From Chelydra serpentina (taxonomy: Eukaryota; Chordata; Testudines; Chelydridae), in contig JBAIAC010000027.1 of assembly GCA_037349315.1 (NCBI GenBank), positions 12,033,501 through 12,097,500 of the forward strand: a DNA stretch of 64,000 nt, written 5' to 3'. This document shows, piece by piece, positions 35,194-46,910 of the stretch. Under the pieces are notes generated by a model. It was given only the letters and a program-made list of their open reading frames with translations. It was not told the DNA's origin and searched no databases. The position numbers were made by a program, and so were the translations under genes. Positions within the stretch are counted from its first letter, which is position 1. Each line of letters opens with the position of its first letter.

Positions 35194-38100
35194 TCACAGC
35201 TCTGTTTTACTTTCCGTTTTCCTGGTTTTGTGACTCAGAATGTGGGCAGCACAGCGGAAACCCAGGTTATCCGAGGCAGAGTCAGGCGTGTTTCCCATCC
35301 TAGGAAAGGACAAAAACCCTCCTATGTAGATTGTCATAGATTTTAAGGCCAGGCGGGACCATTAGCTCCTCTAATCTGACCCCCTCAATGACACAGGCCA
35401 TAGTTAAAGCTGTTTTGAGCCCACTAACTTGTCTTTGACTAAAGCACCTCTTCCAGAAAGGCATCCAATCCTAAAATGATACGGACACCTGGGGCCATTT
35501 TCTAAGAACCCAGCTCCAATTTAGGCATTTAAGTAAGTGGCCAGATTTTCAAAATAACTCAACCATCAACATACTGTGCTAATTAAAAAAAATCTGGCCC
35601 TTTAAATTAGGAGCAGAGCATTTGGGAAAATCTGGCCCTTAACGAACAGAATTGCTGCAAAGGGGATGATGAGTGATGCAGTTCCTCCACTGGGTTTTTT
35701 TAAATGATATCTTCTGACAATAATTAATATGGAGAAGGAAGGCAAAGTGATTTAATTATTTAGAAATTATGTAATTTACATAATAGCTGACAAAAATTAG
35801 TGTGGCTGTATGAATTAAAACAGATGAACATTATTTCCCACCATGAATTACACTTGATTGTTATAACTTCTATCCTTATGTTATTTTCCCTTCCCTCTCA
35901 CACTGTTGTATTGGGTGTTGTACACTAGCCTTCATTCCAGAGTTGGCTGCTGTCCATACAGAATTTGAGAAGTGTTTGGGGATTTATTATTAATAATAAA
36001 GTAGTCTTCACATTAGTTAAAAGTAAATGATTATTAAATAGTAAAAATAAAATAGCAAATAATTTGAAATAAATCTATGTAATAAAGATACTATCAGACC
36101 CCGCAATGTGGTGCAAAATAGCACTTGGACACAGCAGTAAGTAAACCTACCTAGTAGTAACATGAGCTTTGTGATTGGCCGATCCATCTACTGTGTCAAT
36201 CCAAGATGCACCCCGCAGAACGTGCATTTTCTGAGCACGCTGCCTGGACACGGGTCCGTGAGGTTGATACTCTGATGTAGTCCATTCCCAGGTGTTTCCT
36301 AACAGGTCATAGAGCCCTGAGATACAGAAATTGTTCGTCAGGATCCATAGGAGGACACAAACACTGTCAATACAAAGCCCTTTTGGAAGCACTTTGGTGC
36401 AGTGAGGGTTGTTTAAGCTGCCATCAGAAGAGGATGGTCTAATGGCTAGAGCAGGTGATCAGGAATCAGAAGCTCTGGGTTTTATTCCCAGCTCTAATAC
36501 ACACTCACCGTGACCTTGGGCAGATCACTAAACTTCACTATGACCATCTATTCAGTGGGGTAATAATGCTTGCATACCCTCAAAAGGGCACTGTGAAGCT
36601 TAATTAGATAATATTAATAAAGTGCTTTGAGATTCTCAGAGGAAAGGCATTACAGAAGGGAAAAAAGTCATGTATCATTCTTATAAAACATTTTAACACA
36701 ACAAGCACGACATTGAATGCAATAAATCATGTCAACATCAGCCAATTTAAACAGCATTCAGAAATCTCAATGTGCCCAGTATAATCATATCCAGATGCCA
36801 AGAAACTCGGTCAGTTTAGGTTTTAAATTCCAGCTACAATCTTGAGACTTTATTTTATTATTTCTAAATTGAAATTAACAAAAGAATTCATTTGCAAATT
36901 GGGGCAAAAGGTGCCTACTAGTTCGTACCATAGTTGTTCTGAGGAGAGAATGCGTTCACTGGGGAAACACCATGGTAACCATCTTCTGCCGTATCGACCT
37001 TTGGGAAGATTCCCTGTGTGAAGAGAGGATTTTACTTTAAGAAAAAAACCAAACAAGCCTCACCCAGGATGGTATAGAAAGGAGCAAAAGGGCTTGCACT
37101 TTACAGAACCTCGTCATGCTTAAAATAACGTAAATTACACAATGTGAAAATACTTCAGTATGACACAGCAATAGCTCAACCATTTGAAGTGCTAAAGAGG
37201 GAGATCCCTCTCCCATGAAACTCTGAACCTCAACTGCCGCAAATGTTGAAGAATCTGGATTCCACTTCCTCTGTAGAGAGTGGGGTGAGATTGCTGCCTT
37301 GCAGGGATATTCTGGATAAATATTAAATATTTATGGATATTACCTTTAAATTCTAAATCCTGGATGTGGGGGGAGAGAGTCAAATAGTGGCAAATTTAAC
37401 AACTGACCTGACAGCCCTATCAGCTGATGTTCAATATTGTGAAGACAAGTCCGTATGATTTACTAGCTAAATGCTTCCTTAGGTCACTTTAGGACTTTTC
37501 TTCATCAATAAGCCATCAAGACAACCCACCACAGATATGATGGTATTAAGACCCTACCTGCCAGAGATTGGTACGATTTGGTTGAAACTTGTTCCCCCAA
37601 GGATATACTCTGCCTGTCAAAAAAGAAGAGGTGGGACCAATTATTCCCTTCCTGATCAAACCAGGACACCAGTAGGAAATGTCAGCTTTACCCTTTCTCA
37701 CTGATGTACAGGGACCAGTGCTGTTCAACATATGCATAAATGAACTGGCAAAAGGTATAAACAATGAGATGGCAAAATTTGCAGACAATACACAATGAGT
37801 TCAGTCCAAAGCAGACTGCAAAGAGAGTGACAAAGGGATCAGACAAAACTGGGTGACTGGGCAACAAAACGGCAGATGAAATTCAATGTTAATAAATGCA
37901 AACTGATGCATACTGGAAAACATAATCCCAACAAATGATGGGAGTCTAAATGAGCTGTTATAGCTCAAGAAAGATCTTGGCGTCATTGTGGATAGTTCTC
38001 TGAACACCTGGTCATACCCAGCGCTCTTTACTGAGAAGAGAGCTTGAATCAGAGAAATGGCTCCAAAATGTATTCATGTAACTACTTCATAGAGTCATGG

Positions 38101-41100
38101 GTTTTAAGGCCAGAAAGGACCAATAGATCATGACTTCCACCCACATCTCCCTATGGAGACCAGAACCCCCCAGCAGAGGGAAAGGTAGAGATTTGAGTCT
38201 GGTAGGATTTCATTATTTAGGAATACAAGACCTCTCCTGGGTCATCGAGTCGTGTCCCCTGCCACCCCAGGTCATCCCATAATTATAATTATTTGATGAC
38301 TTAGTTTGGTTTGAAAGAGATCAGTTCAAAGAGCTTTTCTTACATACTCTCTAGTCCTCCTCTTGCAGCAAATTCCCACTCCGCCTCAGTAGGGAGTCTC
38401 TGCCCTTTCCACTTGCAATATGCCTGTGCGTCATTCCAGCTCACGTGTAGCACTGGGTAGTCCAGCTTGGTTTTTATCCCAGATCCTGGACCTGCTGGCT
38501 GAGGAGAATTTCATTTAACAGGTGTTCTTTGAGCCATAACAACTTTATGTAAAATAAACCCAACAACAGGGAACAGTGCAGAGTCTGGTAGGCCTATGAT
38601 TAGACACACCATCTATCCTGTGCTGTCATGAGCATCCACCACCCACTTTGCTCTGCCTATCGGTACGGCACTGAAATATACAAGAATTTTGGACTTCAGG
38701 TGCTTCTACCTGTGGGATATTTGCATAGTTCAACGGCTTGTCAGCTAAGGTGGCAACACCTTTGAAATCTATGGGGCGAGGGGAGGAAATCTGGGGACAC
38801 ATTTTTTTAACACCAACAACATTCATTAGCCCAAGACAACTTTCTGGAAGGAGGGAGGGTACACATGATAAATATTAAGCTAAGACAGTTTGTGGCAGAG
38901 CAAGGAATTGAACCCAAGTCTTAGGTTAGTGGTCGAAATACTGACCCAGCCTGCCTCACATGAATGTATAAAAGATCATACCCTGAATTTCTGCATGATT
39001 TGGAAATGCATCCTTTTCTACATGGTACAGGACACCTTGCCTTTGACTACTTGGTAGAAATCGATCTAACTAAAGACTGGAGGATATGCATCTGTCTCAG
39101 TTAAAGACAGAACCTCAGAGACTTGCGTAACACAGTCACCAGTTCTAGCTACTCTGCTAGAAAGGCATGGCTGATAGGGGAGTTACCCCCGAAACAATGA
39201 TCTCAAACAGCTCTGCAAATCAACTGTGGCCTGTGATCACTTCCAGGTAGCTGGCAGAGCTCCTCCAATCACAGTGCCCCCTAACTATATAAACAAAATG
39301 GACAAGAACAGTGCATAGCCGGGAGGGCAGCCAGTGCCCTCAACTGCTGGTCATCAGCCCTTCTGATTGCCACTCCTTTTGCCAGTTACTCTGGTATGGA
39401 TTTTCAAATGAGCCTAAGGGAATTAGGCACCCACAGCCTAGTAAATTGCAATGGGCGATTTGAACATCTAGTTCCTGGAGACTCCTCTGAAAATCACAGC
39501 GTCTGCGCTTGACTCTCAATTTCCTCCTTTTATGTGAGTGGAATCGCTAATGCAGTTTCTTTTCCCCCCACTGAAGTTCAGCCCGTAAGCAGATAGTCTC
39601 TGAAGCCATATGCAATTCGCTCCTTCAAAAGGACTGCTCACCTGTCGCCAAAATGCATTGTCAATCGGCAACCACCAAGGGGCAGACTAAGAAAAAGAAA
39701 AGAGACCAGATTAAAACACAATCCTGCCATCTAATCGTCCCCAAGCTCGGTGCTTCACCCATTTCACATCATGCGGAGTAAGGCGGAGTATTTTTGAGTT
39801 GGATATGGTTAGAGTCTGTGGCTGGATATGAGCAGCTGGTTCATTTTAAAGACATTTCTATAAAGCTCAGAAGTACAGTGCAGGGGGCAAAAAGAAAGTT
39901 CAGGATTTAAAAAACTTAAAAAATGTAGGTTTCCCTGTTTTCAGTTCTGATGAATAAATATCAGGAGATGCCTTGCTCTCTCCATACTCACTTAGCAGAC
40001 CCTACTGCACACACCACAGAGTCCAAAGTAGACTACAAACTGGGGCCTTAAATCATGTAAGGCCCAATCCTGCTCTTATTGGAGTCAACAGGGAGTTATG
40101 CTCTTGGTTTCAATGGGAGCAGAATCAGACAGGGAAAAAGCCAAAACATTAAACCAATTGTTACCCGGTGCAGTCAACAAGGTCTTCCCCTCAGGGGTTA
40201 ATGTTACAGCAAGATAAACCAATAAGGTAACATGGTCAGAAAATAAAGTGAAAAACTCCCCAGTGAGGAGTCCAATTCCCTCCCAATCCCTAAGCTTTCC
40301 AAAGGCTTGCATCTCTTCTTCCAGGCACCTGGCACTAAACGCCTCCTTTCTTCACATAAGGCCACAACAATAAATGGGAGACTTTTCAGGAATGGATCTG
40401 CTTGTATTTATTCCACCATCCCAACACCACTCTGAGTTCTGAGGACAAAACCACAGCCCTCTTTTCACCATCATGAATCAACCCCACAACATATTGTTCA
40501 TGTCACTTTGCACACTCCAAATGGACTTTACCTCCAGTTTTTGGGTCACTTTTTTTTTCAGCTCTTCGGATACAAAATCCTCAAAGACAAAGCTCCAGCC
40601 GAAGGCTTCTGCTTCCGTTTTATATTTCTTTTCTCGAACAAACTCCCTGGTGTAAACATGTCAGATATAGGTCTCTGGGTAGCACCCCCACAAGGTTAAC
40701 ACCACAACATGTAATGATCCACATGCACAGTAAGTTGATAAAAGTAAATGCAATTTACAAGAGCTATGCACACCATTTATAGTCTATTGAGCCCCTGGTG
40801 TAAATCCATCCCTGATGTAAATCCAATCAGTTAGGTTTAGAGATGAAAATGGCCCAGTTTGTATTGGCTGGATGGAACTGCTATACTGATGAACTTTTTA
40901 AAAATATTTTAAAAACAAAATCTAGTGAGTTTATTTATTTAGATTTATTAAAACAAACAAAATCTAAAACAACCCACAAAAACAAACCAACCAAGCCAGC
41001 AGAGTTACTCAAAGCCATGAGTGCACTTTGCAAAAATTCACATTGAACAAAAGTCACACGCAACCACTTAAATCCACTGCTACTATTGCAAATCTGTCCC

Positions 41101-44100
41101 CAAAATTTAATTATCCAGTGCCATGAATAACCCTGCCCAATCTGTGTTCTATCGCCTCCCAGAATAGCTGAGAATCAAGATGGATCTAGACTGTTCTCAG
41201 TGGTAGAAGATGACAGAACAAGGAGTAATGGTCTCAAGTTGCAGAGGGGGAGGTTTAGGTTGGATATTAGGAAAAACTTTTTCACTAGTAGGGTGGTGAA
41301 GCACTGGAATGGGTTACCTAGGGAGGTGGTGGAGTCTCCTTCCTTGGAGGTTTTTAAGGTCAGGCTTGACAAAGCCCTGGCTGGGATGATCTAGTTGGGG
41401 TTGGTCCTGCTTTGAGCAGGGGGTTGGACTAGATGACCTCCTGAGGTCCCTTCCAACCCTGAGATTCTATGATTCTATGAGCTTCACAGCACATCCAAAA
41501 AGGACTCATTAAGATATCAGAATCATCTCTGTGCCAATGCAGGATAGTCCCTCCAACACATATATTCTAGTGCTTTGTACAATCCTTATAAAGTATATTA
41601 TAGGAAGAAATTGAGTATTAATAGAGGGACAGCTAGAATCTAGTCACTAGCTGGCCCAACTTCTATGACTGTGCATTATGGACAGTAACGTACTTCAGTG
41701 GGAAAATGGAATATCCATCCTCTGACTGCAGTATATGGCAGTTTCATACCAGAACAACAAAGCAAAGTATTTACAAACCCAGTACAAAATAAAATATGAT
41801 GCTTTGGTATGTTACCCATGTAAAACCCCAAACAGCTGGAAAGGACCTGTTTGCTAACTAACATACAATAACTACAAGTGAGATTTCTGTTTATCGTTTC
41901 TTCTCAACAGAAATATTTGCCTTCCAGAGTGTTTGAAAAACCATTTGTATTGCAAACTGCTAGAGTAAAAAGTTAACATCCTTCTGCAGTGATCTACAGA
42001 TTTTCAGCAGGATTTTATAATATTCCAGAAATTTTGCATGATCATGAATACGGTGAGATTCTCAGCCTTGAACATTCAAATTGGTTTTCCTTAATCCAGA
42101 GAACAGGTACAGCACTGGCAGTAGATGTGCAAGTTCACATGCTGCTCTGCCAATGTACCTTCACTCCGACCTGGTGGGATCACCTCTAGGCACTGTAGAT
42201 TAGTTCAGTCTCTATGACCAGTCACTGGCCTCTCTGCTGAGGCTGCCAACAAAGATAAACTCAGCAAAGATGGTTGCAATCAGTACCCAGACCAATAGCA
42301 TACAGGTGAAAGTCTCCACCACCCCGCGCCATCCACTCCGTGCAAACTAAGCAAATGCTAAGAATGGGCCTCACCTGAAATCCCGGTTGGTGACAGGATA
42401 TTTGTCAATAGCAAATGACTTCACTGTCACCTCCTGGAGAGGCCCTTCATTTTTACCATCAGGTGAATGTGTTCCCATTTGGAACTTCCCGCCAGGCAGT
42501 TGTACCATGTTTCCATCTTCTTCAAAAACCAGGAGAGATGTGATCCAATATAACATTAATTAGCAACAATAAAATCTTGGCATGCGTACATTCTTTGCTA
42601 GAGGTATGCTTGCATGCTGGGGAAGGGGGATAATAGAGGGTTGATAGTTATACCTAGCACTTGACAGTGCTTTATATCTTGCAAATCCTTTGCCCAGAGT
42701 ACAGAGATTATTCCTGGTGTAACTCCATGGAAATCAATGAAATTATCCCTGAGAAAAATTTAGTCCATTCACTAATTCTCTCTACTCTCCTAGGTGGAAA
42801 ACAAGTATTATCTCCATTTTACAGCTGGAGTAACTGAGGCAGAGAGGCTAAGTGACACACTCTAGGTCACGCAGGGGATAAGCAGCAGAGTTAGGAATCT
42901 CTTTTCTTAATACACTACAGGACCACTGCTGCTAAAGATACCGATATCTGAAAGACAGTCCCTCTGCATGAGGACAGATTAACCACATAAAGGAATCAGA
43001 CTAGCAGCACAAAACACCCTCAGCCCACACAGCTCGGATCTGCCCTATGAAAGTTTTGTAAATGCACAGAGGTTTTATTGTGAAAGAATCATTAGAGAAT
43101 CTACACTGTGAAGGGTTCACCGAGGACAACTGCAGCTCACTCTGTTGCTTTAGATCAGACTCAAGTGTTGTTTGATGGCAATTTATACAGAGCGGCATTC
43201 CTGGATATCGCTTGGAGTTGTGAGATTTGAGTATTCACTCCTGGCACGTAGTCTCGCTCATCAATTTTTACATGCAGGATTTCAGGCCACCAGGAGAATC
43301 TCCTTTGAAAGTATTCAAGGTCTGTCACTTTTCAGTTGCATCAAATGACCCAAGATCCACTAGGGAAACTCTGAAAGGAGTAGCCCCTCCCCAGAGGGGC
43401 AGGCCCAGGGTAAATATTGTGTTAACATATTTAGAAATGACTCTGCAAACCTTCAGAAAGACAGAGAAGGAGAAAAATACATCGGGGCAGGGAAGTTACC
43501 AGACCTTTACAGTTAGGAAACAAATTTGGGGATGGGGGGGGGCCCCCCCCGCGGGAAGAAGGGAAGATGAGTAGGAAGGGAATTCCTCTAGTTTCCACAG
43601 CATCACCAAGTCATTGAGAATTAGGTACCAGTCTGACTGACCAGCCCCTGTGCCACCCCACAAACATCGGATCTAGAGCTGAACTTTGTGGGGTATTGTT
43701 TTAAGCTTGCACTTTAGAACCAGTGAAGGCTTGGAGCTCCCCTCGAACTTTTCCAAAGGTTGGAGGTGGGGGTGCTGGTCTCTTTTTACATTGCTCATTT
43801 CACCTGACTGTTGGAATAAGTTTAAGAGTTTGATGCTCGTTCCTTCAATCGTATTTAAAAGGGAGCAGACAGGCCCTTTCTCCCTTGTTTTCAGGCAGTC
43901 GGGGATTCATTTTAAGGCAGTATTTCAAGTCTCTCTGGGGGGGTGGGGGGGAAGGATTGTAGGGCTGGTGAGAGTCCGGGAAGACACTTCCATGAAATGA
44001 GTTGCGGTTAATGCAGCCCGACAGAAGGGGAAAGAGTCATTAAGTGGGGACAGGCAGCATTTAAGCTCTGCTGCAGTGAAAGAGGGTAAAGGAGGTGGAA

Positions 44101-44226
44101 AGTAAAGGTGGAGCAGGACATGCTTGGACACATGAACTCACCTTGCAGGCTGGAGCTGCTCCCTAACACGCAGCTGCCTAACAGGAGAGCCAGCTGCACT
44201 CTCCCAGCAGAGGAGCGGGGTAGCAT
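35194..44226 (-). CDS. SUMF2: Sulfatase-modifying factor 2 (FGE-fold ER protein)
   Basis: Exons in transcript order: 44226-44142, 42519-42375, 40646-40532, 39686-39642, 38498-38348, 37613-37558, 37013-36929, 36316-36151, 35299-35194; all GT-AG and in phase, giving 317 residues (human 301). Exon 2 could start 3 nt later. MLPRSSAG then the hydrophobic [11 protein letters not shown] make a signal peptide; the FGE-sulfatase domain follows ([67 protein letters not shown]). SUMF2 is the ER-lumen paralogue of the formylglycine-generating enzyme SUMF1. The catalytic cysteine pair of SUMF1 is absent here: the segment after LRGASW is [14 protein letters not shown], as in other SUMF2 proteins, which inhibit or bind SUMF1 and sulfatases. 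The protein ends in KTEL, a KDEL-like retrieval signal, where the human protein ends PGEL. Confidence 0.95.
36425..36655 (+). repeat. MIR-type SINE in SUMF2 intron 7
   Basis: GGTCTAATGGCTAGAGCA, TTATTCCCAGCTCTAATACA, GACCTTGGGCAGATCACT and AAGTGCTTTGAGATTCTCAG follow the MIR order from tRNA-like head to 3' end. Confidence 0.8.
37640..38040 (+). mobile_element. CR1 ORF2 fragment in SUMF2 intron 5
   Basis: + strand translation resembles the CR1 reverse transcriptase end ([22 protein letters not shown]), followed by GCAGATGAAATTCAATGTTAATAAATGC and GATCTTGGCGTCATTGTGG. Frame broken; antisense to SUMF2. Confidence 0.85.
41170..41482 (+). mobile_element. CR1 3' end in SUMF2 intron 2
   Basis: GGAGGTTTAGGTTGGATATTAGG, TTTCACTAGTAGGGTGGTGAAGC, TTGGACTAGATGACCTCCTG, then the tail ATTCTATGATTCTATGA. 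It is little diverged from the common CR1 3' consensus, so it is fairly young. Confidence 0.93.
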
Positions 44227-44480
44227 TGGGGACAGGAACAGAGGAATTGGAGGAGGAGGTGGAAAGGCCCGTCCGTGACCCAGAAGGGCTGTGTACTGTT
44301 GAAATGCTTCCGGGCTCTCCGGCTAGAAGGGAGGCCAGTCAAAGTCCTTCCCAGCACGAGTCCCCGCCTCCCCCGGCCTGGAAAGGAAAGCAGGGGCGTG
44401 ATGACCGGGGACGAGCATGTGCACAAGCGGCAGCACAGAAGCAGGGTACTGAGGACACGGACTCAATGTGGAAATGAGCC
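44227..44480 (-). promoter_or_regulatory. SUMF2 promoter region
   Basis: Moderately GC-rich sequence just upstream of the SUMF2 ATG on the minus strand, with no TATA box near the expected start. An ATTGG (CCAAT on the minus strand) lies at about 44246-44250. The extent is a guess from base composition. Confidence 0.35.
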
Positions 44481-46640
44481 GTTGCATTGTCATAGTGGAG
44501 CCATAACCAAAACTCAGCCCGTGCAGGATTGTTCCTGACGGTGCATTAAATTAGTGCACAAGCTATTTAGTGTTTTAAAGAGGCAAGTCAGTCACTTTTG
44601 ACTGAAGCATTTCCCTTAACATTGTTACCCAGAATACTTAAGATCCCTCTCATTTAAAGAGGGGAAAATCTCTTTTCCTTCTCCCCACCTCCCCCCAAAA
44701 GGAAGCCTAAACCGCAAGCCTATTTTGGACACTTGACAACGCTTTGCATCTGATCAGTTTTGTGGTTAGTGTATAGGTATGCAGTGTACCTGCTTTGCAT
44801 GGCTTTTCATCACAATGACAAAGGAATTTTGTTTTGATTTTTAAAAGATGAGGCAGGGGATGTGACTGTAGGCTCCCATAGAGGCAGACGGTCATACAGA
44901 TGGTGTAGATCTTGGAACGGGTTTTCCTTTTTTTGAAGGTGACTAGCCCTTATATTGTGTCCCTTTAACTGGAGAAAGCAGTGGTGACCCTACCTGCCTC
45001 AGTCAAGAGGAGATAAAGTATTTCAACTTGCAGCTAGACAAGAGAGTCTTTATGGAGGAATATCTTGAACCTGCTCTTACTGAGATATGTTGAGATTTTC
45101 TGCAGAGGAAATTTTGCCGTTTTAGAGCCTCGTTGTGACGTCTTACATGCACAAGGATTGCAGAGGCTGGCTTTTTAACTCCGCTCTCAGACCCATTTCT
45201 CACATATATATGACTACTGTTATAAGATATTGTTTTAGGACTTTGCTTTTTACTCAGTAGGCCTCGTACTGTATTCCTTGTTCACCGATGCTCCATGTTT
45301 GGGACATTGGGGCATGCAAGGAATTACCAGGCCAATGCCCATGTTCAGAAAAAAAACAAATGTAATAGTAAAAAAAAAAAAAAAAAAAAAAAAAACACAA
45401 CCAACTTAAATAGTAGAATAGATAAATTAGTAAGCATGGCTAGAGTGGAGAAGTTAACATTCCTTGATCACCATTACAGCAAAAGGCATGCAAGACTGGA
45501 GCTAGAAGTTCTGTAATGTGGAAAAACGTAACAGGCAAGCAACTGAAGTAAGAATCTACATTACCAGTGGTAGGTTCTAGTGATATCAGGAAACCAGAAC
45601 CCAACTAATTGATCACATACTTGAAGTTTTGATGGAATTGTAGCTGGGTCTGGTCGGGGCGGCTCTATGATTTGTGCCGCCCCAAGCATGGAAGTCAGGC
45701 AGCCATCGTCGGCGTTTTTGCGGGAGGTCCGCCAGTCCCATGCTGTCGGCGGATCCGACACCGAAGCCACGGGACCGGCGGACCTCCCGCAGAAACGCCA
45801 CCGAAGGCTGCCACCCTCACAGCGACTGTCACGCCACCCCCCGCGGCTTGCCGCCCCAGGCACGTGCTTTCTGCACTGGTACCTAGAGCCAGTCCTGGTT
45901 CAAGGTTTGACTATTTTGTTGAACAGTTTCTGTCCATCCCTTCCCCTAAAGTCCTCAAGCTGCTGCTAAAGCAGCTTGTGTCATTGGTGAATTCACATCT
46001 AAGTTATCAGATTCTGTCAATAAAAATCAAACAATACTCTAGGAACTTGCCAGCAAGTTTGTGGACTATTTTAAAACACACTGGATTGTAGATCACCATT
46101 ATACATTGCTAATTAGAAGAATTATGCCTATAAATATGCACAGCTTTCCACTTACAGATCTCGTATCACTTTACAAATGAAGGTGTTGTTACCCCCCCAA
46201 TCACACACTTTGTAGATAGGGAAATTGGTGCATCGAAGGGACATAATGGCTGTAAATCAGCAGCACAGCTAGGAAAAGAATCCAGGTCTGACTCCCACCC
46301 AGTCCAGCATCCTACACATTAAAACATGTTGCCTCCCAGACAACTAAAGATATTCTTCACAACCCTGTGGAGACTCCATCCCTAGCAAATCTTTCAAGCT
46401 ACAAAGAGTTTGGTGCAATCCAATCTGCACGAGTACGTGAGCCACAGAAAGTCATCCCTGCCTCGGGTATTCTAGCAATACCTGGAAAGGTGGTGTACAG
46501 ATGAGTGAATTCTGAGAATGAGACATTTCCTCCCCATTGACAATTACATAACTACATTGACCTGTTCCACAACATTAGCCATCCCAACCAAAAGAGATAT
46601 TAAGTAACTGACACCGCTACAAGATAAGCGCAGAGCAGAA
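44481..46640. other. CCT6A-SUMF2 intergenic region
   Basis: Head of SUMF2 to tail of CCT6A, same strand. Contains a long A-run (about 45370-45394) and a GC-rich inverted-repeat element (45648-45897). No coding exon recognised; the rest is unremarkable AT-rich sequence. Confidence 0.55.
45648..45897 (+). mobile_element. GC-rich inverted-repeat element
   Basis: Starts GTCTGGTCGGGGCGGCTCTATG and ends TGGTACCTAGAGCCAGTCCTGG, so the ends are imperfect inverted repeats (GGCTCTA/TAGAGCC). Inside are GTGCCGCCCCAAGCATGG at 45676 and CGCCCCAGGCACG near 45850, plus a long inner palindrome built on GCGGGAGGTCCGCC/GGCGGACCTCCCGC at 45720-45790. It is much GC-richer than its surroundings and is not a gene. 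Confidence 0.75.
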
Positions 46641-46643
46641 CTG

Positions 46644-46649
46644 TTTATT
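46644..46649 (-). terminator. CCT6A poly(A) signal
   Basis: AATAAA on the minus strand, 262 bp after the CCT6A stop codon at 46911. Confidence 0.7.
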
Positions 46650-46910
46650 GGGTAAAAAGATTAAGTTGTACATGTCAGTGCAATTAAGAAAAAAAATAAA
46701 TAACTGATTTTAGAACCTAATATTTGAATAGGTGCGAATGTTTGAGAATGGCCACGTTTACTCCAGAGAGCTACTTCTGTTACTGTGAAGATCCACTGGA
46801 GCCTAGAGAAAATAATGCCTTTGGCTGGATTTTTTTTTTTCTTTTTAAAGTTACTTCATAAGGGCATCTCCCTACTCAAGGCAACCATCACAGCAGAGGG
46901 CAGATTCAAT

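Noticed and set aside
36850..37056. Apparent frameshift at the end of SUMF2 exon 7
   Set aside because: On rereading the minus strand, the sequence TTCTCTCCTCAGAACAACTATG keeps the frame (FSPQNNY then G). The mismatch was a misreading of the CT repeat.
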